This document shows, in pieces, positions 8,076 through 14,819 of a stretch of 15,122 nucleotides of DNA. The stretch covers positions 1 through 15,122 of the forward strand of contig FR895525.1 in NCBI GenBank assembly GCA_000434435.1, in the 5' to 3' direction. The DNA comes from Firmicutes bacterium CAG:475. Lineage in GTDB: Bacteria; Bacillota; Clostridia; Christensenellales; CAG-917. The first letter of the stretch is position 1. Each line of letters opens with the position of its first letter. The translations under genes were made by a program, and so were the position numbers. Below the pieces are notes generated by a model. That model was not told the origin of the DNA and did no database searches. It worked only from the letters and a program-made list of their open reading frames with translations.

Positions 8076-8097
8076 AAAGCGATAATGAGCATATAAT
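8069..8097 (+). promoter_or_regulatory. Consensus sigma-A promoter for the ECF S component gene
   Basis: TTGACA (8069-8074), a spacer of exactly 17 bases, and TATAAT (8092-8097), both hexamers perfect. Predicted transcription start is near 8104, leaving a leader of only about 22 bases with an AGGA ribosome site (8115-8118) before the ATG at 8126. That leader is too short for a vitamin riboswitch, which is notable because many ECF S components are riboswitch controlled. Confidence 0.85.
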
Positions 8098-8125
8098 CAA
8101 TCCCACAAAAGTTTAGGACTTAAAA

Positions 8126-8917
8126 ATGCAAAACAAAAGACTTTCGACAATCAAAAACATCACTCTTCTCGCGCTCATGCTTGCGCTGACGATTATCTTT
8201 TGTTTCGTTCCCGTCCAGTTTGGCACGATAACTCTCGCACTGATGATTTTGCCGACCATCATACTTTCGCAAGTTGCGTCTTTCAAGACCTCTCTCGCAA
8301 TGGGCGTCATAATGGGCGTCGTCAACTATATCGCATGGTTTACCACAAAAGCCGCATCACCGGTTGCCCCGATTTTTCAAAACCCGATCGTATGCATAGT
8401 GCCGAGAATTTTGATTGCCGTGGTTTGCTATTTCACGCGATACGGACTTCAAAAAATAGTGTATTTTGCAAAAATCAAACGCATATGCAATTATGAATAC
8501 GTGCGCGAATTTGCATATGAGAATACTCAATTCGTCAACGCCGGCACGGAAAATTCGACAAACTTTGAAAGCGCAAATATCATTGAAAACGGCAACGGCA
8601 ACGAGCGTTTTTCACACAAAACGGGCAGTGAAAAATCGTGTATTCCTCATCGAAAAAACAACGAAAAATCCAAACTTATTCTGACAAATCAACTCGTTTA
8701 CGCCCTGTCCGCCGCTCTCGGCGTGGTCACCAACACGTTGTTTGTGGCAATATTTACGCTCATCTTTTTCAACGGCACTTCCATTGCGCAAAATACCGTT
8801 GTGACCGTCGAATACGTGCTTGCCTGGTTCGGCGTAAACTTTGCCGTCGAAGTCGTTTCGTTTTCTTTGCTCACACCCCCTATCGTACTTGCGCTCAAAG
8901 CCGCAAAACTTGCGTGA
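8126..8917 (+). CDS. ECF transporter S component (substrate-binding membrane subunit)
   Basis: 263 residues. Hydrophobic segments lie near residues 12-32, 34-50, 56-72, 85-105, 188-215 and 228-258, giving the about six helices of an S component. A16LMLA20 in the first helix matches the AxxxA contact used by S components to bind the shared T subunit. The stretch QNPIVCIVPRILIAV (85-99) is the NP-VxxxPRxLIG-type signature of the PF12822-like S-component family, whose members carry vitamins and related small molecules with a T subunit and two ATPases encoded elsewhere. Odd feature: residues about 112-186 are hydrophilic and Asn/Glu/Lys rich (11 Asn), where relatives usually have a short loop. 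The substrate cannot be told from sequence or context; the gene stands alone, with spoIIE divergent and a sugar kinase downstream after 235 bases. Confidence 0.82.
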   Translation: MQNKRLSTIKNITLLALMLALTIIFCFVPVQFGTITLALMILPTIILSQVASFKTSLAMGVIMGVVNYIAWFTTKAASPVAPIFQNPIVCIVPRILIAVVCYFTRYGLQKIVYFAKIKRICNYEYVREFAYENTQFVNAGTENSTNFESANIIENGNGNERFSHKTGSEKSCIPHRKNNEKSKLILTNQLVYALSAALGVVTNTLFVAIFTLIFFNGTSIAQNTVVTVEYVLAWFGVNFAVEVVSFSLLTPPIVLALKAAKLA

Positions 8918-8968
8918 TTTTGCATATTTCGCTTTTGCCTTTTCATTTGTTTTCAATGCTTATATCGC

Positions 8969-8999
8969 AAAATGTTTGCCGTTTATTTGCACATTTTTT
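8969..8999 (+). terminator. Weak candidate terminator after the ECF S component
   Basis: AAAATGT (8969-8975) can pair with ACATTTT (8991-8997) and runs into a T tract. The stem is AT-rich and the loop is 15 bases, so this is at best a weak intrinsic terminator. It is the only hairpin-plus-T candidate I find in the 235-base gap between the S component and the FGGY kinase. Confidence 0.25.
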
Positions 9000-9065
9000 A
9001 TCGAAATAAGCCGTGTTTTTCAAGCAATAATCCGCAGAAAGCCATACAAAATTCATTGATTGTAT

Positions 9066-9091
9066 TATTTGTTTCGATTATTTAACAAATA
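9066..9091. repeat. 8-bp inverted repeat upstream of the sugar kinase promoter
   Basis: TATTTGTT (9066-9073) and AACAAATA (9084-9091) are perfect inverted copies separated by 10 bases, ending 5 bases before the -35 box of the kinase promoter. The position suits an activator or a repressor of the LacI or GntR kind; both regulate sugar kinase genes often. The sequence is AT-rich, so a chance match is possible. Confidence 0.4.
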
Positions 9092-9096
9092 GTCTA

Positions 9097-9125
9097 TTTA
9101 CACTGTTTTTTGTGTGTGTTATACT
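9097..9125 (+). promoter_or_regulatory. Sigma-A promoter for the FGGY kinase gene
   Basis: TTTACA (9097-9102, 5/6), a 17-base spacer, and TATACT (9120-9125, 5/6). Predicted start near 9132, about 20 bases before the ATG at 9153, which has an AAGGTGG ribosome site. The kinase therefore has its own transcription unit. Confidence 0.7.
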
Positions 9126-9152
9126 GTATATATCTTATAAATAAGGTGGATT

Positions 9153-10751
9153 ATGGGCAATTACGTTCTCGCCTACGACGTAGGCACAACCGGCATCAAA
9201 ACTTGTCTTATCGAAATCGACAAAAGCATAAAGATTCTCTCGGCGGCATCCCAAGGCTACGAACTTTACGTTCTCCCCGGCGGAGGTGCGGAGCAAGATC
9301 CGAACGAATGGTGGGACGCAATGAAAGCAACCACTCGTCGTATTTTCGAGAATTCCCCTATTAAACCCGAACAAGTCGAAGGCATTTCCTTCTGTTCGCA
9401 AGCGCAAGGCCTTGTTCTTGTCGATCGTGACGGCGTCCCCGTTCACCGCGCGTTCAGCTATATGGATCAGCGCGCAACCAAAGAAATCAAGGACGGGCTT
9501 AAATTCGGTCTTCAAATCGAAGGCGCGAATATCGCAAGACTTCTCAAATCTCTTGCCATCACGGGCGCAGCTCCCCTTTCCGTCAAAGACCCGCTTTGGA
9601 AGTATTTGTGGCTCAAAAACAACGAACCCGAAAACTTTGCGCGCGTCTACAAATGGCTCGACGTCAAAGAATATCTCATCGCACGCATGACGGGCGAATT
9701 TGTGCTTACGCACGACTCCGCTTTCGGCACGATGCTTTACGATCTAAAAAACAAGTGCATAAGCAAATCCATGTGCAAAATGTTCGGCATCAACGTCAAA
9801 CATATGCCAAGACTTATCGAGTCCACCGAGTGCGCTGGCACGCTCACCGATAATGCCGCAGAGGAACTGGGTCTTGTCAAGGGCATCAAAGTGTACGGCG
9901 GAGGTATGGACGCAAACCTTATCGGCGTCGGCGCAGGCTCGACGGGGCTTGGAGATACCCACATTTACAGCGGCACTTCTGGCTGGGTGGGAACAATCAC
10001 CGACAAGCCGACCGTTGACGTATCGTCCATGATTGCGGCAGTCGTTGCGGCTCAACCCGGCAAATACAACTATTTTGCGGAACTCGAAACTTCGGGCAAG
10101 TGCTTCGAATGGGTGAAAGACCACATCGCGCTTGACGAGTGCGGCATCTACATTCAAAAGAAACACGTCACCGACGACATCGAAGGCAAATATCTCTCCC
10201 TCTTCTCGTATATGACGTCAATCGTGGACGACATCCCGGCAGGAAGCGGCGGAGTTATCTTCACGCCTTGGCTTCACGGCAACCGTTGCCCGTTTGAAGA
10301 TCCGAACGCAAGAGGTATGTTTTTCAACATCAGTCTCGAAACCGGCAAGACCGAACTTATCCGTGCGGTGCTTGAAGGAATCTGCTATCACAAACGTTGG
10401 ATGCTCGAAGCCTCCGCAAAGAAGGTCAAACCCTCCGACGTCATCAGATTTGTCGGCGGAGGCGCACTTTCCGACTTCACTTGTCAAGTGCTTGCGGACA
10501 TCACGGGACACGTCATCGAAACCGTTGAAAATCCGCAAAACATCGGTGCGGTAGGTGCGGCGGCATGCGTAGGCGTAGGACTGGGCATTATCCCGTCTTT
10601 TGACGAGATAAAGAAGTTTATCCCTGCAAAAAAGACGTTCAACCCCAACTTTGAGTTGAAAGAGCAAGTTTACGACAAGGGCTTCGAAGTGTTTAAATCC
10701 TTGTATAAACAAAACAAAAAGAACTTTGCGCTTCTCAACGCAAACAGATAA
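9153..10751 (+). CDS. FGGY-family carbohydrate kinase, substrate unknown (xylulokinase-like)
   Basis: 532 residues, near the usual FGGY length of about 500. N-terminal actin-fold ATPase loop YDVGTTGIKT (8-17). AEQDPNEWWDAM (46-57) and SYMDQRA (102-108) match conserved positions in xylulokinases. Catalytic base is likely D253 in GGGMDANLIGVGAG. The second domain has YSGTSGWVG (272-280), the RCPFEDPNARGMFF segment (378-391), and adenosine-site FVGGGALSDFTCQVLADI (433-450). It should phosphorylate a sugar or polyol in the cytosol. No isomerase, transporter or regulator lies beside it, so the substrate cannot be assigned; xylulose is the default for this branch, but ribulose, other ketoses or polyols are possible. 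Promoter, inverted repeat and strong terminator bracket it as a single-gene unit converging on the nucleoside operon. Confidence 0.88.
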   Translation: MGNYVLAYDVGTTGIKTCLIEIDKSIKILSAASQGYELYVLPGGGAEQDPNEWWDAMKATTRRIFENSPIKPEQVEGISFCSQAQGLVLVDRDGVPVHRAFSYMDQRATKEIKDGLKFGLQIEGANIARLLKSLAITGAAPLSVKDPLWKYLWLKNNEPENFARVYKWLDVKEYLIARMTGEFVLTHDSAFGTMLYDLKNKCISKSMCKMFGINVKHMPRLIESTECAGTLTDNAAEELGLVKGIKVYGGGMDANLIGVGAGSTGLGDTHIYSGTSGWVGTITDKPTVDVSSMIAAVVAAQPGKYNYFAELETSGKCFEWVKDHIALDECGIYIQKKHVTDDIEGKYLSLFSYMTSIVDDIPAGSGGVIFTPWLHGNRCPFEDPNARGMFFNISLETGKTELIRAVLEGICYHKRWMLEASAKKVKPSDVIRFVGGGALSDFTCQVLADITGHVIETVENPQNIGAVGAAACVGVGLGIIPSFDEIKKFIPAKKTFNPNFELKEQVYDKGFEVFKSLYKQNKKNFALLNANR

Positions 10752-10763
10752 AAACGCATATAC

Positions 10764-10796
10764 AAAACGCTCTCGGACAACTCCGAGAGCGTTTTT
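10764..10796. terminator. Strong bidirectional intrinsic terminator
   Basis: A perfect 14-bp stem, AAAACGCTCTCGGA (10764-10777) with TCCGAGAGCGTTTT (10782-10795), around a CAAC loop. It has a T run on the right for the plus strand and the mirrored A run on the left for the minus strand. It lies between the convergent FGGY kinase (stop at 10751) and cdd (stop at 10840), so it can end both transcripts. Confidence 0.93.
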
Positions 10797-10839
10797 GTTT
10801 TGCATTTGAAACGGCGCAAATCGTTGCGATTTTGAAAAA

Positions 10840-11244
10840 TTACAACTCGTCGCCCGTAAAGCGCATGGGCAACACTTCGTCGAACTTGAACACTTTAAAC
10901 TTGTCGGGAGTGCCGAGTACAACCTCGAAATCGCTGCCGCAAAACTCCGACATAACCTGACGGCACACTCCGCACGGAGCGCAAAAAGGTGAAATCTCTC
11001 CTTCTCTGCCGCCGACGATTGCAATACAAGCAAACTCTCTTTCGCCCTCGCTTATCGCTTTTGCAAAAGCTGTGCGCTCTGCGCAAACGGTGGCAGGGAA
11101 AGAGGCGTTTTCAAAATTGCATCCGGTGTATTCCTTGCCGTCTTTCGTCACAAGCACCGCGCCCACTCTGAAATGAGAATACGGCACATATGATGTCTTA
11201 CGCATCTCGTTTGCCTTTTCCATAAGTTTTTTGTAATCGAGCAT
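10840..11244 (-). CDS. cdd: Cytidine deaminase
   Basis: 134 residues, the standard length of the small tetrameric type. Zinc site: C54 and catalytic E56 in TVCAERTAF, then C91 and C94 in CAPCGVCRQ. The substrate-binding YVPYSHFRVGAVL (19-31) and CNFENAS (42-48) motifs are intact. It converts cytidine and deoxycytidine to uridine and deoxyuridine. The ATG at 11244 has an AAGGAGG ribosome site. It lies 24 bases after deoB and is the last gene of the minus-strand nucleoside cluster, ended by the hairpin at 10764-10796. Its uridine product is a substrate for the uridine kinase in the same cluster, so pyrimidine salvage is self-consistent here. Confidence 0.97.
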   Translation of the reverse strand: MLDYKKLMEKANEMRKTSYVPYSHFRVGAVLVTKDGKEYTGCNFENASFPATVCAERTAFAKAISEGEREFACIAIVGGREGEISPFCAPCGVCRQVMSEFCGSDFEVVLGTPDKFKVFKFDEVLPMRFTGDEL

Positions 11245-11268
11245 ACAAACCTCCTTGCAAATAACCGC

Positions 11269-12432
11269 TTACTTTGCAATGCTTGCAAGAAAGCTCTCGC
11301 CCGCGGTATCTTTTTTGTCTACGCCGAGATAGTCCAGAACAGTTGCGCTGATGTCGGCAAATGTGTTTCTAGTGCCGAGGTTTACGCCCTCTTTGACGTG
11401 TTTTCCGCACACTATCATAGGCACGTATTCGCGCGAATGGTCTGTGGACGGCGTGGACGGATCACAACCGTGATCGGCGGTGATAATCAGCAAATCGTCG
11501 TTGCGCATATTAGGCAAAAATTGTCCGAGTTGCACGTCAAATTCCGTCATTGCGTTTGCATATCCCGCAATATCGTTGCGATGACCGTACTTCATATCGA
11601 AGTCGACGAGATTGACAAAGCAAAGTCCCTCGAAATCTCGTTTCTGGATGTCGAGCGTAACTTCCATTCCGTTTGTATTCGACGTCGTGCGGTTGGATTC
11701 GCTCACGCTCTTGCCTGCAAAAATATCGTAGATTTTGCCAACGGATATGGTGGCAAGTCCGGCGTCTTTCAAGCAATCCAGCATGGTAGTGTGCGGAGGG
11801 ACGAGCGAATAATCGTGCCTGTTGGGCGTGCGCGTATAAGGCCACTCTCCCGTGAACGGACGAGCGATAACTCTGCCCACGCCGTGTTCGCCTTGAAGCA
11901 TTTCGCGCGCGATTTCACAATATTTGTAAAGTTCGGGCACTGAAACGTAGCTCTCGTGCGCGGCGATTTGAAAAACGCTGTCCGCCGACGTGTACACGAT
12001 GAGCGCACCCGTTTCTATGCTCTCTTTGCCGTAGTCCTTGATGACTTCCGTGCCCGAATACGGCTTGTTGCAAAGCACTTTTCTGCCCGTGCGTCTTTCA
12101 AACTCTTCGATGACGTCCTGCGGGAAACCGTTCGGGTAGGTCGGCAACGGCTTTGGAGAGATTATGCCCGCAATCTCCCAGTGTCCTATTGTAGTGTCCT
12201 TGCCCATCGACGTTTCTTTAAGGCGCGCATAGCTTCCCTTCGGATTCGCGATTCCGCCGCCCACCGTATCGATATTGAAAAGTCCGAGCTCGACGAGATT
12301 GGGGCAATTGAAATGCTCGTCATTACGGATTGCGCCGAGCGTGTTGCTGCCTTCATCGTGCCATAGGTACGAATCGGGCATTTCACCGCAACCGCAACTG
12401 TCAAGCACGATAATAAAAACTCTTTTACTCAT
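11269..12432 (-). CDS. deoB: Phosphopentomutase
   Basis: 387 residues, typical DeoB length. Alkaline-phosphatase-superfamily metal site begins at VLDSCGCGEMPD (D11). The catalytic threonine is T80 in GKDTTIGHWEIAG, matching Thr85 of the B. cereus enzyme. NKPYSGTEVI, VYTSADSVFQIAAHE, RPFTGEWPYTRTPNRHDY and ITADHGCDPSTPSTDHSREYVP carry the remaining conserved metal and substrate residues. It interconverts ribose- or deoxyribose-1-phosphate and the 5-phosphates, linking DeoD to DeoC. The ATG at 12432 follows an AAGGTGA ribosome site. It lies 63 bases after deoD and 24 before cdd. A TTGACA hexamer just past the deoD stop and a TATAAT before this gene hint at an internal promoter, but the spacing is wrong for a standard one. 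Confidence 0.97.
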   Translation of the reverse strand: MSKRVFIIVLDSCGCGEMPDSYLWHDEGSNTLGAIRNDEHFNCPNLVELGLFNIDTVGGGIANPKGSYARLKETSMGKDTTIGHWEIAGIISPKPLPTYPNGFPQDVIEEFERRTGRKVLCNKPYSGTEVIKDYGKESIETGALIVYTSADSVFQIAAHESYVSVPELYKYCEIAREMLQGEHGVGRVIARPFTGEWPYTRTPNRHDYSLVPPHTTMLDCLKDAGLATISVGKIYDIFAGKSVSESNRTTSNTNGMEVTLDIQKRDFEGLCFVNLVDFDMKYGHRNDIAGYANAMTEFDVQLGQFLPNMRNDDLLIITADHGCDPSTPSTDHSREYVPMIVCGKHVKEGVNLGTRNTFADISATVLDYLGVDKKDTAGESFLASIAK

Positions 12433-12495
12433 ATTTTCACCTTACTTTCAAATTGTATTATACGCTCTTATATTTTTAAGCACACTCTGTCAAGG

Positions 12496-13203
12496 TTATG
12501 CCAATTCGAGAGCGATTTCCATCATCTTTGTGAAGGAATTTTGTCTTTCTTCCGCAGTGGTATTCTCTTCGGGATAGATAAAGCTGTCGCTGACGGTGCA
12601 GATGCAAAGAGCTTTTTTGCCTGCGCGCGCCGCGTTGCAGTAGAGTGCGGCGGATTCCATCTCAACGCCGAGAACGCCCATCTTTGCCCATTGCATACCG
12701 CTGTTTGCGTCGTCGTAGAACGTATCCGACGAGAAGATGTTGCCAACTTTGTAGTTTATGCCTGCTTTTTCGCAAAGCTCGGCGGCTCTGCGCACGAGAT
12801 CGAAGTCGGCAATCGGACAGAACGTGCCGGGAAGATTGTATTGCATTGCGTAGTTTCCGTTGGTGCATGCGCCCATTGCGATTATAATGTCGCGCGCATG
12901 CAAATCCTTGTCGAAAGAGCCGCAAGAGCCGATACGGATGATGTTTTTCACGTCGTAGAAGTTGAAAAGCTCGTACGAATATATGCCGATTGCGGGTTGT
13001 CCCATGCCCGACGCCATGACGGACACTCTCTTTCCCTTATAATAACCGGTGTAGCCGTTGACGCCTCTGACGTTGTTGACCAAAACGGCGTCTTCAAGGA
13101 AGTTTTCCGCAATGAATTTGGAGCGAAGAGGATCGCCCGGCATAAGAACGGTGTCGGCAAAATCTCCGAGTTTTGCTGTGATATGAGGGGTTGGAACTGA
13201 CAT
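12496..13203 (-). CDS. deoD: Purine nucleoside phosphorylase, DeoD type
   Basis: 235 residues, the usual length of the hexameric DeoD family. It shows TPHITA (5-10, the His that reaches the neighbouring subunit), the phosphate-site MPGDPLRSKF (21-30), SGMGQPAIGIYSYELF (65-80), IRIGSCGSF (89-97), GVEMESAALY (179-188, ribose-binding Glu) and the acid VSDSF with D206. It splits purine ribo- and deoxyribonucleosides with phosphate to base plus pentose-1-phosphate. Start at 13203 is chosen because GGGAG lies upstream and family alignment begins here; the frame is open to 13284, but the added residues (27) match nothing. A 179-base gap with direct repeats and hairpins precedes it. Confidence 0.96.
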   Translation of the reverse strand: MSVPTPHITAKLGDFADTVLMPGDPLRSKFIAENFLEDAVLVNNVRGVNGYTGYYKGKRVSVMASGMGQPAIGIYSYELFNFYDVKNIIRIGSCGSFDKDLHARDIIIAMGACTNGNYAMQYNLPGTFCPIADFDLVRRAAELCEKAGINYKVGNIFSSDTFYDDANSGMQWAKMGVLGVEMESAALYCNAARAGKKALCICTVSDSFIYPEENTTAEERQNSFTKMMEIALELA

Positions 13204-13230
13204 AATTTTTACTCCCGTTATTTTTATTTT

Positions 13231-13250
13231 TTCCGCACGAATATGCGGAG
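13231..13250 (-). other. Small hairpin just upstream of deoD
   Basis: TCCGCA (13232-13237) pairs with TGCGGA (13244-13249) around a 6-base loop, with an extra T-G pair at the base. In the deoD transcript it lies about 28 bases before the ATG and is followed by an A-rich run, so it is not a terminator. It may be a 5'-end stabiliser or processing stem, or mean nothing. Confidence 0.35.
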
Positions 13251-13263
13251 TATGCCTGAGTGC

Positions 13264-13319
13264 TTCATATTTGCAATCTAGCATACGTATTGTCTTTTCG
13301 GTTGTTCATATCGGCAATC
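13264..13319. repeat. Direct repeat pair in the deoC-deoD gap
   Basis: TTCATATTTGCAATC (13264-13278) and TTCATATCGGCAATC (13305-13319) agree at 13 of 15 positions and start 41 bases apart, near four helical turns. On the transcribed (minus) strand each reads GATTGCnnATATGAA. The minus-strand TTGCAA and TTGCCG inside the repeats also look like weak -35 boxes. This may be a tandem operator for an internal deoD promoter. Confidence 0.45.
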
Positions 13320-13351
13320 GTAAATCTCTTACGCTTACAAATACGAACATA

Positions 13352-13373
13352 TGCGCAAATTTATATATGCGCA
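13352..13373 (-). other. Hairpin downstream of deoC
   Basis: Two copies of the self-complementary TGCGCA (13352-13357 and 13368-13373) flank 10 AT-rich bases and can pair as a 6-bp GC-rich stem starting about 10 bases past the deoC stop. No T run follows on the minus strand, so it is not a classic terminator; it could protect or process the 3' end of the deoC message. Confidence 0.35.
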
Positions 13374-13382
13374 CGCACGATA

Positions 13383-14051
13383 TCAATATTCGCCTTCGCT
13401 TTCTTGCTTTTTGACGATTTTGACGATTCTGCTCGTACCGAGTCTGGACGCGCCGAGCTCAACGAATTTTTCTGCGTCCTCGATTGAGGATATACCGCCC
13501 GCAGCTTTCATTCTGACGTTTTTGCCAACGTGCTTTGCAAAAAGCTCGATGTCAGCAAACGTTGCGCCCGCTTTCGAGAAGCCCGTGGAGGTCTTGATGA
13601 AATCCGCGCCCGCTTTGGTGACGAGTTCGCACATCTTGATTTTTTCGTCGTCGGTGAGAAGGCAGGTTTCGATGATGACTTTGAGGATTTTGTCACCGCA
13701 CGCTTTTTTGAGCGTTCTTATCTCGTTTTCCACGTAATCGTAGTTGCCCGCTTTAAGCTCGCCGATATTGATGACCATATCGATTTCGTCCGCACCGTTT
13801 GCGATTGCGTCCTTTGTTTCAAACTCCTTGACGGCGGTCGTATTGTAGCCGTTGGGAAAACCGATGACGGTGCAAATCGCAACTCTGCCCTTTGAATACT
13901 CGCTTGCTTGTTTTACGAAGCAAGGCGGAATACAAACGGATGCCGTCTGATATTTGATGCCGTCGTCGCAAATCGCTTTGATGTCCTCCCACGTTGCCGT
14001 TTGCGCAAGCAATGTGTGGTCGCATTTTGACAAAATTTCTTTGATTTCCAT
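13383..14051 (-). CDS. deoC: Deoxyribose-phosphate aldolase
   Basis: 222 residues, typical of the short DeoC type. The Schiff-base lysine is K153 in GADFIKTSTGF; D91 in DEIDMVINIG and K182 in VRMKAAGGI complete the catalytic set. CDHTLLAQTAT (10-20) and VCTVIGFPNG-like AICTVIGFPNGYNT (58-71) are standard. It cleaves deoxyribose-5-phosphate to glyceraldehyde-3-phosphate and acetaldehyde, so deoxynucleosides can feed glycolysis. The ATG at 14051 has a GAGGT ribosome site. It follows udk after 146 bases and precedes deoD by 179, both long for an operon, so internal promoters are likely, though none with good hexamers and spacing is visible upstream of it. Confidence 0.97.
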   Translation of the reverse strand: MEIKEILSKCDHTLLAQTATWEDIKAICDDGIKYQTASVCIPPCFVKQASEYSKGRVAICTVIGFPNGYNTTAVKEFETKDAIANGADEIDMVINIGELKAGNYDYVENEIRTLKKACGDKILKVIIETCLLTDDEKIKMCELVTKAGADFIKTSTGFSKAGATFADIELFAKHVGKNVRMKAAGGISSIEDAEKFVELGASRLGTSRIVKIVKKQESEGEY

Positions 14052-14197
14052 ATATTTTACCTCAAATTTTTATTTATATTTTTTACAAAAGCAATCGTTT
14101 ATACCGCTCGTTTTGCAAAATTAAGTCGTTGTTTTTTCTTTTATTATTCTTGTGTAATTTGACGGTACAAGGTGTTTATATCGTCGAATTTGCACTT

Positions 14198-14812
14198 TTA
14201 ACTGTTGATTCTGTGCAATATCGCATTGACTATCATTTCGTAGGCAACCTCGTTGTAACCGCCCTCGGGAACTATGATATCGGCAAGGCGTTTGGTTGGT
14301 TCTATAAAATGCTCGTACATAGGTTTGACGGTTGTCAGATATTGATTGACGACGGATTCGAGGCTTCTTCCCCGCTCTTTTACGTCGCGCATGATTCTGC
14401 GAAGTATGCGTACGTCTGCGTCGGTATCAACAAAGATTTTTATGTCTTGCAGTTTCAAAAGGTCGGCGTTGTAAAAGTTGAGCAAACCTTCCAGAATGAT
14501 GACCTTTGCACTCTTTGTTTCTTTCACTTCATCGGTGCGCATATACTGCGTAAAGTCGTAAACGGGATGATAAATCGTTTCGCCGTTTTTGAGCTTTCGC
14601 ATATGCTCCACAAGCAAATCCGTGTCGAAAGAATCGGGATGGTCGTAGTTTATTTTCACCCTTTCTTCAAACGGAATATCGCGGTTGGACTTGTAGTAGG
14701 AGTCCATGCTGAGCATAACAGCGTCTTGTCCGAACGCACTCTTGATTCTGCTTGCAAGCGTTGTTTTTCCGCTTCCCGTGCCGCCGCAAATGCCGATGAC
14801 GATACTTCGCAT
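14198..14812 (-). CDS. udk: Uridine/cytidine kinase
   Basis: 204 residues from the ATG at 14812. P-loop GGTGSGKTTL (10-19) opens the protein, followed by the SMDSYYKSNRDIPFEER lid/substrate region, NYDHPDSFDTDLL, YHPVYDFTQYMR and VIILEGLLNF (Walker B-like), all as in Udk. It phosphorylates uridine and cytidine to UMP and CMP. The frame is open to 14899 inside tdk, but the start at 14812 is set by the GAGGTGAG ribosome site, which overlaps the tdk stop codon; only 7 bases separate the two genes, so they are translationally coupled. Confidence 0.96.
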   Translation of the reverse strand: MRSIVIGICGGTGSGKTTLASRIKSAFGQDAVMLSMDSYYKSNRDIPFEERVKINYDHPDSFDTDLLVEHMRKLKNGETIYHPVYDFTQYMRTDEVKETKSAKVIILEGLLNFYNADLLKLQDIKIFVDTDADVRILRRIMRDVKERGRSLESVVNQYLTTVKPMYEHFIEPTKRLADIIVPEGGYNEVAYEMIVNAILHRINS

Positions 14813-14819
14813 ACTCACC

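Noticed and set aside
7898..8125. Riboswitch upstream of the ECF S component
   Set aside because: The consensus promoter leaves only about 22 bases of leader, and I see no conserved riboswitch core in the upstream 200 bases.
10797..10839. Second hairpin (AAATCG/CGATTT) between the terminator and cdd
   Set aside because: Short 6-bp AT-rich stem without a T run; the adjacent 14-bp hairpin already explains termination on both strands.
11269..12432. Apparent loss of the catalytic threonine in DeoB (TTIGHWE instead of TMTGHWE)
   Set aside because: Counting along the B. cereus enzyme puts the nucleophile at the first Thr after KD, which is kept here as T80; only the later Thr is changed to Ile.
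14052..14197. Promoter or terminator between udk and deoC
   Set aside because: The best pair (TTGTAC, 16 bases, AATAAT on the minus strand) has a poor -35, and the CTTGT/ACAAG stem is short with no T run after it.
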